Source of the DNA: Isosphaeraceae bacterium
GTDB taxonomy: Bacteria; Planctomycetota; Planctomycetia; Isosphaerales; Isosphaeraceae
DNA length: 39,439 bases
Assembly (NCBI GenBank): GCA_025356435.1
Contig: JANXSY010000288.1
Location: 1-39,439 of the forward strand
Direction: 5' to 3'
The translations under genes were made by a program, and so were the position numbers. The notes under the pieces are model-generated. The model was not told the origin of the DNA. It was given only the letters and a program-made list of their open reading frames with translations, and ran no database searches. Positions 16,213 through 24,258 of the stretch are shown here, one piece after another. Within the stretch, counting starts at the first letter, position 1, and each line of letters opens with the position of its first letter.

Positions 16213-17591
16213 TTCCCGACCTTCTTCTTAAGGTCATCCCGCAACCGCTCGACGACCGAATCGACCTTCGCCTGCGCGAGGATCTCGGCAATAACCGTCT
16301 TGATCCCCCTCGGCCCCCACTGGCAGCCCTGCTGGAGATAAATCTTCGCCGCCTGGCCAAGGATGTACGACGTCCCCGCCGCCGCCGCGCCCTGGGCAAC
16401 CCCGATCGCGCCATAGCCGAGCACGGTAAGCGGCAACGCGAGCGACCCGCTCAAAACGGTGATGCCGCCGAGCGTCGCCTTCACACCGGAGGCGAGCAGC
16501 TTCGTCGCGACCTCGACCGCCCCGAGCGCCCCGAGCGCCTTGACGACATCTTTGATGAGCCCGATCGCCGTTTGCTTCGTGAGCGGAATCCCGTAGACCT
16601 TGCTCAAGGCGACGATCATTCCCACGTCGACCGCCAGCCCTCCCGCCATGTCGGCAACTGGGATCGGGTTGAGCGCGACGGCAGCTCCCTTGGCGATCGC
16701 GAAGTTCCAGATCAGCCGATTGGCCGAATCGTCGCGGATCGCAACTTTGTGCCTGACGATATCTTCATGCAAGTCGCCCGCGTAGAGCAGGGTGTTCAGG
16801 GCGACGAGCGCCTTGCCCTCAGTTTCGAGGACTTCGAGGATACGCCCCTTGAGCGTCTCGATGATTGGCGGAGGATATTCCCAGGCCATCGTGACGGTCC
16901 CGTCAGCGTGCCGCGTCTTGACCTTGAACGGGTCGGGCTTGGCGGCGGTCATCACCACGTCGGCGGGCCGGACGAGATGCCGTACCCGCTCGTTGCTGAT
17001 CTTGGCGTAAATCTGGTCGCGATCGGCGTCGGGATAGCGATCGATCTGGTTGAAGACGACGATGATCGGCTTCTGCGCTTCGCGCAGCTCGGCCAGTGCC
17101 TCGAACTCGCGGCGCTGCATGTCGGACGAGATCACGAACAGGATCAGGTCGGCCCGCCTCGCGACGTCACGCGCCAGCCCCTCGCGAACCTCCCCGCCGA
17201 CCTCATCGATCCCCGGCGTGTCGACCAGGACGAGCTTCGCATCCTCGAACCCGCCCGCCATCGGCGACGCGGTCTCCCATCGCTGGGCGACCTTCTGGAC
17301 GGTCGTCCCGTGCGTGGCTCCAGACAGAAACACCTCTTTACCCATGAGCGCATTCAGGATCGCTGACTTCCCCCGGCTCACCATACCAAACGCGGCGATC
17401 TCGACTGTGTTTTCGTCGAGTTTCTTCGCGAGATCCTGGAGGGCGCGGACTTCCTCGGCCATCGCGCGTTCTTCGTCGGGAGTGAGCTTGAGATCGCGGA
17501 GCGTCGATTCGAGGGTGTCACGCGCCCGGCCGACGAGGATGTCTGCGGCGTCGAGTTCGTCGAGTACGGTCGTGAGGGTGGGATCAGACAT
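16209..17591 (-). CDS. Era-like GTPase with C-terminal DUF697-type membrane domain (paralogue B)
   Basis: A 460-residue GTPase. A helical N-terminal extension (1-62, LDELDAADILVGRARDTLES...LQDLAKKLDEN) precedes the G domain: G1 GMVSRGKS (69-76), G3 DTPG (124-127), G4 NQID (181-184, an N-x-x-D variant). The C-terminal region carries VALNPIPVADMAGGLAVDVGMIVALSKVYGIPLT, typical of DUF697, several hydrophobic helices, and the shared terminal motif QGCQWGPRGIKTVIAEIL. It starts 3 nt after the amidase stop and overlaps paralogue C by 4 nt. The helical extension plus membrane-inserting C-terminus recalls dynamin-like organisation, but the homology shown is only to Era-like/DUF697 proteins. Confidence 0.88.
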   Translation of the reverse strand: MSDPTLTTVLDELDAADILVGRARDTLESTLRDLKLTPDEERAMAEEVRALQDLAKKLDENTVEIAAFGMVSRGKSAILNALMGKEVFLSGATHGTTVQKVAQRWETASPMAGGFEDAKLVLVDTPGIDEVGGEVREGLARDVARRADLILFVISSDMQRREFEALAELREAQKPIIVVFNQIDRYPDADRDQIYAKISNERVRHLVRPADVVMTAAKPDPFKVKTRHADGTVTMAWEYPPPIIETLKGRILEVLETEGKALVALNTLLYAGDLHEDIVRHKVAIRDDSANRLIWNFAIAKGAAVALNPIPVADMAGGLAVDVGMIVALSKVYGIPLTKQTAIGLIKDVVKALGALGAVEVATKLLASGVKATLGGITVLSGSLALPLTVLGYGAIGVAQGAAAAGTSYILGQAAKIYLQQGCQWGPRGIKTVIAEILAQAKVDSVVERLRDDLKKKVGK

Positions 17592-17594
17592 GGT

Positions 17595-18932
17595 TCAGGC
17601 TCGCTGCGTTTGGGCATCGGAGCGGAGGACTCGCTCGCACCAGGCGGCGATGGGGAACAACTCAGTATTGTCTTGAGAGAGCCCGACGATCTGCACGCCG
17701 AGCGGGAGCCCATCCGGTGAGAGTCCGATGGGGATCGAAAGAGTTGGCAGCCCGAGATAACTCCAAGGCGCGTTGAAGATCGCATCTCCGGTGGTTTCCA
17801 GGCTCGGCGCGGGACCGGTCGTCGCCGGCATGAGGATCGTTCTCAGTCCCTTCATCGTGGGAACCTGATCGAGCCGAACGAGCGACCGCTGATGAAGGGC
17901 CTCCAGATAATCGACCGCGCGAATGTCCAATCCCTCACCGATCAGGGCGGCGATCTTTGGGGGGTAATCGCTCGGGTCGTCAAGGAAGCGGCGACGATGG
18001 ATATCCGCCGCGCCCACCGCCAAGATTCGTCTTGCCGCAGGCCACCAGTCGTTCTCTGCGTCTGGAGGCAACTCGACCGGGATGATTTCAGCACCCGCTT
18101 CGGTCCAGAGCCTGACGGCCTTCAATAAGGCGGCCCGCATCGTCGGCTCGGCCTTCGTCTCGAAGAGGCCGCCGAGTAAGCCGACTCGGGGAGGTTGCGA
18201 GTCATCGATATCCGTATGTTGGTCCCATTTTTGGTCGAACTGCGACTCGATCAGAGCGAGGTCGCGGATGGATCGGGCGATGTATCCGGGCCTATCGAGT
18301 TCGCGGGAAAGCGGCACGATTCCTTGCTCTCGCACGAGCTGGCGACCGAAGCCCGCCTCCTTCCACGCGGCCACTCCGCAATACGTCGCGGGGCGGATTA
18401 ACGACCCGACCGTCTGCGTGCCGATCGCCGCGAGGCACATCCCGGTCGCCACCGCTGCCGCCGAACCGCTTGACGATCCGCCGGGCGTGCGATCGAGGTT
18501 CCAGGGATTGCGCGTCGGGGGCGGGTCGATGAAGGCATAAGGAGTCGTCACCGTCTTGCCGAGCACGATCGCGCCGAGCGATTGGAGCCTGGCCACAAGG
18601 GGTGCATCGGTCTCGGCAAGCCCTTTCGACCAACGCTCGGCCCCGGCCCTCGTCGCCAGGCCTCGGACGTCGATGATATCCTTGACCCCGATCGGGATGC
18701 CGTGCAGCGGGCCGAGGTCGCGGCCGTTCGCCAGGAGTTTGTCGAGACCTCGCGCATCCGTCAGCGCCGACTCGTTAGCCACGACGACCCATGCCTTGAC
18801 CTTCGACTCCCATTCGTCGATCGCCGCGAGGCAACGCTTGACCAGGCCGACGCAGGTGATCCGGCCTTCGCGGAGGGCGCGGCCCGATCCTTCGATCGTC
18901 TCGTCATCGCTCGGCCAGAGGGAGAGGGTCAT
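17595..18932 (-). CDS. Amidase-signature family hydrolase
   Basis: A 445-residue cytoplasmic-looking amidase-signature enzyme. The Ser-cisSer-Lys triad is visible: Lys84 in GIPIGVKDIIDV, cis-Ser in TPGGSSSGSAAAVATGM (about 149-165) and nucleophile Ser177 in GTQTVGSLIRPA. Family members hydrolyse amides, including GatA of the tRNA amidotransferase; the divergent nucleophile region (canonical TDTGGSIRIPA) and absence of gatB/gatC argue against GatA. The substrate is unknown. It overlaps the upstream GTPase stop by 4 nt (ATGA) and ends 3 nt before the next GTPase, so it is firmly part of the GTPase operon; why an amidase sits there is not evident. Confidence 0.88.
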   Translation of the reverse strand: MTLSLWPSDDETIEGSGRALREGRITCVGLVKRCLAAIDEWESKVKAWVVVANESALTDARGLDKLLANGRDLGPLHGIPIGVKDIIDVRGLATRAGAERWSKGLAETDAPLVARLQSLGAIVLGKTVTTPYAFIDPPPTRNPWNLDRTPGGSSSGSAAAVATGMCLAAIGTQTVGSLIRPATYCGVAAWKEAGFGRQLVREQGIVPLSRELDRPGYIARSIRDLALIESQFDQKWDQHTDIDDSQPPRVGLLGGLFETKAEPTMRAALLKAVRLWTEAGAEIIPVELPPDAENDWWPAARRILAVGAADIHRRRFLDDPSDYPPKIAALIGEGLDIRAVDYLEALHQRSLVRLDQVPTMKGLRTILMPATTGPAPSLETTGDAIFNAPWSYLGLPTLSIPIGLSPDGLPLGVQIVGLSQDNTELFPIAAWCERVLRSDAQTQRA

Positions 18933-20467
18933 GCCTTCTGCCCCTCCTTCGGCTTCAAGTAGTGGGCCTTGACCCGAATGAGCGCCTGCTTGGCGAATTC
19001 GCCGAGAAACTCGGTCCGGCTGGTCAGGTCAAACTGGCGAACGAGAGCGGCCTGCATCCCGCCGTCTCCCCAGTTCTGGCCGCTGCGGAAATAGTCCTTG
19101 AACGTCTGGCCCGAGATGTGGGTGAGATAGGCCATCGACACGCCTTGCACCGCGCCGCCGGCCGCATAACCGATCAGGGTTGACTTGAAGAGACCGGCGA
19201 TGAGGGAGGTGGTCGCCTCGACCATGCCGAGCTTGAGCAGCATCTGAATCATCTGGGTGCCGACCATCCGGGCATGGGCGGTGTTCATCTCCACGCCATA
19301 GCTCGAGGCGATCTCCGAGATCATCTGATACTGGACAGCACCTGTGGCCATCAGGTCGAGAGCGGGGATCGGGTTGGTGAAGACGGTGCCCGCCGTGATC
19401 CACTGGAACTTGTCGATCACCGCTTGCGCCTTCTTGTCGCGCTCAACGCTCACCTGGTCCTGGGCCGACTTCGAGAGCAGGTGGGCACGCAGCAGCAGGT
19501 TCCCCGCCCGCAGCGCATCCCCCTCGCGGTCAAGCACGGCGGAGATCCGGTCTCGGAGCGGGCCGAGGTCCGCCTCTTCGGCCTCATATTCGATCTCGAC
19601 TGAGCCGTCGGGCCGCTCGACCCGCACCGCCAATGCCCTCGGCGCGGCCGAGACAGCGATGACATCCTTGGGATTGATGACGCCACCCAATCGTTCACGG
19701 AGCTTGCTGAGGATCGCGTCGCGGTCGGCGTCGACGAACCGGTCCTTCTTGTTCAGGACCACGATCGACCGCTTTCCCTGCTTCACGAGCGCGAGCATCG
19801 GCTCGAACTCCGAGCGGATCACGTCGTGATCGACGACGAAGAGCAGCAAGTCAGCGCGGGCAGCAAGGTCACGGGCTTGCGCCTCTCGAGACGCACCGGC
19901 GTCGCCGATCTCGGAGAGGCCGGGGGTGTCGGTCAGGATCACCGTGCCGTCGACATCTTCAACCTCATACGAATGATTCTCCCCCTGGCGGGTTGTTCCC
20001 AGAAGGACGTCGGTCTTGCCGACCTCTCGGCCAAGCAGGGCGTTGATGAGCGACGTTTTGCCCGCCGACCCAGTGCCAAAGACGACGACGTGGAACCGTC
20101 GCTGGCGTCGGTCAGACCGGATCGTTTCGAGTTCGGTCGTCAACCGCTCGCGAGCCTTCGAGTCAGCGACGCGCGCGATCACCCCCTCGGCCTTGTCAAC
20201 CTGGACGTCGGCCGCCTGGACGACGTCGTCGGGGGCCTTGACCGGTGCGCGTTCCTTGCGGCCGAGCGTCCACATCAGGCGGGCCGCCGCAAACCCGCAG
20301 AGGCCCGCCGCCGCGATCGCGAACCCGACAAACCCGACCGCGAGTGCGGGCGAGACCTTCGCCAGCCGGTCGTGCAAGTCGCCGACCGACGCGACGAGCC
20401 AGGCCGTCGTCCCGAAGACGAAGGCCATGAGCAGACAGACGCCGATCACCACTCGCGATTTCTGCAT
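18929..20467 (-). CDS. Membrane-anchored Era-like GTPase with DUF697-type C-terminus (paralogue A)
   Basis: A 512-residue protein and first gene of the operon. Two N-terminal membrane segments (about 7-27 and 41-62) precede a helical linker and the G domain: G1 GTGSAGKT (131-138), G3 DTPG (180-183), G4 NKKD (239-242). The C-terminal region shows FTNPIPALDLMATGAVQYQMISEIASSYGVEM, the DUF697 signature, then Gly/Ala-rich helices and the terminal SGQNWGDGGMQAALV block. The ATG at 20467 has GAGG eight bases upstream; a GTG at 20476 directly abuts that box and is less likely. A TATGAT at 20554-20549 could be a -10 box, but its -35 is poor. Confidence 0.88.
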   Translation of the reverse strand: MQKSRVVIGVCLLMAFVFGTTAWLVASVGDLHDRLAKVSPALAVGFVGFAIAAAGLCGFAAARLMWTLGRKERAPVKAPDDVVQAADVQVDKAEGVIARVADSKARERLTTELETIRSDRRQRRFHVVVFGTGSAGKTSLINALLGREVGKTDVLLGTTRQGENHSYEVEDVDGTVILTDTPGLSEIGDAGASREAQARDLAARADLLLFVVDHDVIRSEFEPMLALVKQGKRSIVVLNKKDRFVDADRDAILSKLRERLGGVINPKDVIAVSAAPRALAVRVERPDGSVEIEYEAEEADLGPLRDRISAVLDREGDALRAGNLLLRAHLLSKSAQDQVSVERDKKAQAVIDKFQWITAGTVFTNPIPALDLMATGAVQYQMISEIASSYGVEMNTAHARMVGTQMIQMLLKLGMVEATTSLIAGLFKSTLIGYAAGGAVQGVSMAYLTHISGQTFKDYFRSGQNWGDGGMQAALVRQFDLTSRTEFLGEFAKQALIRVKAHYLKPKEGQKA

Positions 20468-20585
20468 CAGTCCCACCTCGACGCCAATCTCAGCCAGGGT
20501 CGACTACCTCGGGATTCGCTCATCCGGGGCGAATCTTGGGCCGCCCCGATCATATCCGCCTCGGCTGAGACGGGCCATGCGCGGA

Positions 20586-21248
20586 TCAGAGCCCCCGGCT
20601 CACCCGATGGAGCGTCCCCCGGAGCGAACCGAGTTCAGCGGAGGTCGTTTCGATCGCTTCGACGGTACAGCGGAGCCCGAGTCGGCCGACGGCCTCGGGA
20701 AACTCTTCCGCCGCCACGCGATACGGGTCGGCGATCCAGGCTTCCCCCCCCGGCGCGAGCATCTTGGAGAGGACTCCCGCGACCAGCGGCACGAGCCTCC
20801 GCTCATAGAGCACGTCGGCCCCCAGGATCAGGGGATACGTTTCGTCGGGCAACTCCCGCCAGTCGAGCAGGCCGGTCGAGAAGCGAGTTCCGTCAAAGTT
20901 ATTCTCGCTGACACTTCGGGCGATAAGCGAGAGAGGAGCGTCGTCGTAGTCGGTAAACCGCACGTTCAGGCCCCGAGACATCCCGACGAGCCCCGCCAGG
21001 CCAAGTCCACATCCGATCTCGAGCGCGGCCTCGCCCGACCACGCCCGGCGCGAGATCACGTCGGCCAGCAGGAACGCGCCGGGCCAGAGGTAAGCCCAGT
21101 AGGGCATATAGTCGTCGTCCCGATTGAGGACGGCGACGTCAGGGTCGTCGAGCATCCGGTCGGGTTCCACCGGCCGGACCAGGCGGATTGACATCAGCCC
21201 GATCCGAATTTCGCTCGTCACTAGTGGCCCTCGATACTCCGTCCGCAC
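20586..21248 (-). CDS. Class I SAM-dependent methyltransferase (METTL/nicotinamide-N-methyltransferase-like)
   Basis: A 220-residue methyltransferase, probably acting on a protein or small molecule. PYWAYLWPGAFLLADVI, then ALEIGCGLGLAGLVGMSRG (SAM-binding motif I), VRFTDYDDAPL (acidic motif II) and LILGADVLYERRLVPLV form the pattern of eukaryotic-type METTL/ETFB-lysine methyltransferases and their bacterial homologues. I chose the GTG at 21248, preceded by GGGGAA six bases upstream; the open frame extends to 21362, but that part lies over the divergent promoter and Fur-like site. It is 118 nt upstream of, and possibly co-transcribed with, the GTPase operon. Confidence 0.8.
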   Translation of the reverse strand: MRTEYRGPLVTSEIRIGLMSIRLVRPVEPDRMLDDPDVAVLNRDDDYMPYWAYLWPGAFLLADVISRRAWSGEAALEIGCGLGLAGLVGMSRGLNVRFTDYDDAPLSLIARSVSENNFDGTRFSTGLLDWRELPDETYPLILGADVLYERRLVPLVAGVLSKMLAPGGEAWIADPYRVAAEEFPEAVGRLGLRCTVEAIETTSAELGSLRGTLHRVSRGL

Positions 21249-21285
21249 CCGGGATTCCCCTTTAACAAATCTTCGCAACAGACCT

Positions 21286-21314
21286 TTGACGCTGACCGAC
21301 CGTTTGCCTATAAT
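21286..21314 (+). promoter_or_regulatory. Near-ideal sigma70 promoter of the iron-uptake operon
   Basis: TTGACG (21286-21291), exactly 17 nt, then TATAAT (21309-21314). This is one of the best promoter matches in the window. The expected start near 21321 leaves a leader of about 67 nt before the ATG at 21388. Confidence 0.75.
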
Positions 21315-21321
21315 CTGGCTA

Positions 21322-21338
21322 TTGAGACTGAATCTCAA
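21322..21338. promoter_or_regulatory. Fur-like operator overlapping the transcription start
   Basis: TTGAGACTGAATCTCAA is a near-perfect palindrome (TTGAGA/TCTCAA arms, 7-1-7 core TGAGACT-G-AATCTCA with six of seven pairs). It resembles Fur boxes of the TGAGAAT-type and lies immediately after the -10 box, where a bound repressor would block initiation. The gene served is an FTR1-type iron permease, which supports Fur. Another Fe-responsive regulator is possible. Confidence 0.6.
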
Positions 21339-21387
21339 CTTCTCCGCTCCGCCCTTCCTCACCCGACCCCACCCCGGGGATTTCTCG

Positions 21388-23595
21388 ATGACGCGAAGCT
21401 TGATCGTTCGATTAGCCCTTGGTTTTGCCCTTGCGGCATTAATCCCACCCTGTCTCTCGCCTGGAGGCGAGGTTACGGGCCGGGTCGAGATGCCGTCAAC
21501 GTGCTCGCCGACGGTGAGCCCAGCGGTGGTTAGTCTTCAGAGGGTCGACGGCAAGGTCGATACGGTTGCAGGGCCGGGGGTGCGTGTTGCGCTGGTCAAC
21601 CAGCGGGGTCTCCAATTTGAACCACGCGTCCAGGCGGTCCAGGTCGGCCAGACGGTCCAGTTCGCGAACGAAGACAATGAGACGCACAACGTCCATATCC
21701 TGACGCCGGGTGCCGCGTTTAACCAGAGCATGTCGCGCGGTCGGACGGCCGACTATGTCGCTGACAAGCCGGGGTTGCTCCGGATCGTCTGCGACATCCA
21801 CAGCCACATGCGAGGGTTCGTGGTCGTGAGCCCGACCCCTTACTTCTCGGTCTGCCGGGCTGACGGCCGGTTCCGGCTCGATGACGTGCCCGAAGGCCGG
21901 TATCGGCTTCAGGTCTGGCACGAGATGGGTCAGGGCACCTCTCGCGAGATCGAGGTCAAGGGCAGCGAATCGTTGGCCGTCGGCACTCTCCCCGTCGAAG
22001 CGGCCCTGGTCGCAACGAACGGGCAGGCGGCTCCGGTCCGACCCTGGCCCGAGGTGATCGACCGGGTCGGCGTCCTACTCCGACAGGCCCGCGCGGTGGT
22101 GTCGCAACCCGGTGGTCTGGCGAAGGCCCGGAGATCGGCCGAAGACGCCTACATGGAAGAGTTTGAAGGATCGGACATGGAGACGGCTATCCGCCGCCAC
22201 CTCGGTTTCAAGCGGTCGGGGGAAATCGAGAGCCAGTTCCGAGGCTTCCGCACCCTCTGCCGCGACGTGTCTGAGGGAAAGACGGCCGTCAACGTCATGG
22301 CCGACCGTTCGCGAGATCTCCTCCTATCCCTCGTGAACGCCTCCCAGGACCTGAACAAACTGGGCGTGATCGATGGTTCCAAGCTCGAGCTCGGGCCGGG
22401 TCTCTCCGAGATCTCTGAGACGGGGGCTGCCGACCTCGCAGCCCAGGAACGAGTTCTCGCCGAGGCCTTCGCCGGAGTCGCCCGACTGGCCGAGACTGGC
22501 TCCACCGAAGACGCGGCGTCAGCAATGACCTCGGCCTACTTTGATGCCTTCGACCCCCTTGAACGCCGACTCCTGACGCGTCGGCCCCAGGAGATTCGTC
22601 CCCTGGAGGCCCAGTTCAGCGCCTTGAGAGGCCGGATCGGCACGGGCCTGAAGGGGGATGAACTGACGACCGAACTCGCCTCGCTCCGCAAGGGGATCTC
22701 CGACGCGATCGAGCGGAGCCGCGCCGGGGGGACGTTCGGGCCTGCCTTCTTCGCCTCGCTCGTGACGATTCTCCGCGAAGGGGTTGAGGTCATCCTCTTG
22801 CTGACGATGCTCATCACCCTGGTGGCCAAGGCCGGCCAGCCCAAGGCGATGTCGGCGATCCGATGGGGGGTCTTGACTGCGGCAGTTGCGAGCATCCTCA
22901 CGGCCGTCGGCCTCAACCTACTGGTCGCGACGGCACAGGGCCGGGCGCGGGAGCAGATCGAGGGATGGGTCTTGATGCTCGCGGCGGGGGTGCTCTTCTA
23001 CGTGAGCTACTGGTTGATCTCGCAGACCGAGTCAAAACGCTGGACCGACTTCCTCAAGGAACAGGTCAAGCGCGGCGTCGCGGTCGGTGGCTTCGGTACG
23101 CTCGGCCTCACCGCCTTCCTCGCGGTCTACCGCGAAGGGGCCGAGACGGCACTGATGTATCAAGGTCTCGTCGCCGGTCAGATGGGCTCTAAGGTCGGAC
23201 TGGCTGGGGTCGTGGCGGGCTTGTTAGTGGGTCTGGCCGCACTCGCACTGATCTATCGGATCATCCGATCGACAAGCGTGAAGTTGCCGCTGCGGACCTT
23301 CTTCAAGGTCACGGGCTTCGTCCTCTTCGGGATGGCGATCGTCTTCGCGGGCAACGGGGTGTTCGAACTTCAATCGGCGGGTGTCCTCAAGGTCTCGCCG
23401 GTCTCGTGGCTGGGCTCGGGCCTTCCCTGGATCGGCGTCCATCCCAACGTCCAGTCCCTCTCCGTCCAGGGTCTCCTCATCGCCGGCGCGGTGATCGCCC
23501 TGGCAATGTTTGGTGGCGGAGACCGCCGACCCGTCGTCGTCCCGGTACGGGAGAAGCTGGTCGTCGAGCCTGTTCAACAACACGTTTCGGTCTGA
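21388..23595 (+). CDS. FTR1-family iron permease fused to an N-terminal cupredoxin-like domain
   Basis: A 735-residue iron importer. A signal peptide (1-22) is followed by a cupredoxin-like domain (about 28-150) with the type-1 copper ligand pattern His100 (ETHN), Cys135, His138 and Met141 (VCDIHSHM). A carboxypeptidase-regulatory-like segment follows (151-195, RADGRFRLDDVPEGRYRLQVWHE). A helical extracytoplasmic domain comes next (about 222-445, with AYMEEFEG as in EfeU/FTR1 N-termini), then the FTR1 permease (about 450-715) with both REGxE iron motifs, REGVE (463-467) and REGAE (582-586). In other bacteria and yeast a separate cupredoxin or ferroxidase oxidises Fe2+ for FTR1; here it appears built in. 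It starts the operon behind a strong promoter and Fur-like box. Confidence 0.92.
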   Translation: MTRSLIVRLALGFALAALIPPCLSPGGEVTGRVEMPSTCSPTVSPAVVSLQRVDGKVDTVAGPGVRVALVNQRGLQFEPRVQAVQVGQTVQFANEDNETHNVHILTPGAAFNQSMSRGRTADYVADKPGLLRIVCDIHSHMRGFVVVSPTPYFSVCRADGRFRLDDVPEGRYRLQVWHEMGQGTSREIEVKGSESLAVGTLPVEAALVATNGQAAPVRPWPEVIDRVGVLLRQARAVVSQPGGLAKARRSAEDAYMEEFEGSDMETAIRRHLGFKRSGEIESQFRGFRTLCRDVSEGKTAVNVMADRSRDLLLSLVNASQDLNKLGVIDGSKLELGPGLSEISETGAADLAAQERVLAEAFAGVARLAETGSTEDAASAMTSAYFDAFDPLERRLLTRRPQEIRPLEAQFSALRGRIGTGLKGDELTTELASLRKGISDAIERSRAGGTFGPAFFASLVTILREGVEVILLLTMLITLVAKAGQPKAMSAIRWGVLTAAVASILTAVGLNLLVATAQGRAREQIEGWVLMLAAGVLFYVSYWLISQTESKRWTDFLKEQVKRGVAVGGFGTLGLTAFLAVYREGAETALMYQGLVAGQMGSKVGLAGVVAGLLVGLAALALIYRIIRSTSVKLPLRTFFKVTGFVLFGMAIVFAGNGVFELQSAGVLKVSPVSWLGSGLPWIGVHPNVQSLSVQGLLIAGAVIALAMFGGGDRRPVVVPVREKLVVEPVQQHVSV

Positions 23596-23625
23596 TCTCT
23601 CTTCGCACAGTTGGGACGGTCATCG

Positions 23626-24231
23626 ATGAACAAATCCAAGATTGGCCCGATCGTGACGACTCTGATCGTTGTCGGCGTGGGAGCGATCTTCCTGCTCAAC
23701 CGCGAGCCGAGTCGCTCCGGCACTGCCGACAAGCCGCCACAGGCTCTCGCCGCCAAGGCGGGCAAGGGGGGGGAGAGGCCGATCGGCGACGAGGTGGTCA
23801 AGAACCACATTCAGGTCGCCGCCATCTGGCTGAATTCGGTCGGGATGGCTGGGATGGCCGAGCCGTCGGGCGACGTGATTCACGTCGAGGCCGACATCCG
23901 CTCGACCGCCAACAATCCGAACGGGTTTGCCAAGGACGAATTCGTCCCCTATCTCAAGGTCAAGTATCAACTCGTCGACCCGAAGTCAGAGAAGGTGCTC
24001 CAGTCGGGAGACTTCATGCCGATGGTCGCGAACGACGGCCTCCACTACGGTGCCAACATCGCCAAGCCGGCCCCGGGCACCTATCGGCTCGACTATCTGA
24101 TCGATCCCCCCTCGGCGGGCGGGCTGGGCCGCCACAGCGACCCATCGACGGGTGTCGCCGCCTGGTGGGAGCCGTTCACCGCGTCGTTCGAGTGGACGAT
24201 GGATGCCGAGCGGGCCGCACCCGAATCTTGA
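23626..24231 (+). CDS. P19/Tp34-type periplasmic iron-transport protein
   Basis: A 201-residue exported protein of the Fe2+/Pb2+ permease-associated (P19, FetP) family. One membrane anchor or signal lies at 5-24, then a Gly/Lys-rich linker, then the P19 domain (about 57-192): KNHIQVAAIWL, VIHVEADIRST, MPMVANDGLHYGANI with the characteristic DGxHYG, and a C-terminal FEWTMD strand. In Campylobacter and uropathogenic E. coli, P19/FetP partners the FTR1-type permease and binds Cu and Fe at a site with Met and His ligands. His86, Met131, Met133 and His140 are plausible ligands here. It begins 30 nt after the permease, so the two are co-transcribed. Confidence 0.9.
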   Translation: MNKSKIGPIVTTLIVVGVGAIFLLNREPSRSGTADKPPQALAAKAGKGGERPIGDEVVKNHIQVAAIWLNSVGMAGMAEPSGDVIHVEADIRSTANNPNGFAKDEFVPYLKVKYQLVDPKSEKVLQSGDFMPMVANDGLHYGANIAKPAPGTYRLDYLIDPPSAGGLGRHSDPSTGVAAWWEPFTASFEWTMDAERAAPES

Positions 24232-24258
24232 ATGTCAACCCGTTAGAGGTGAGCGGTC

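Noticed and set aside
17595-18932. Annotating the amidase as GatA of Glu/Asp-tRNA amidotransferase
   Set aside because: The nucleophile motif diverges from GatA and no gatB or gatC is nearby; it lies in a GTPase operon.
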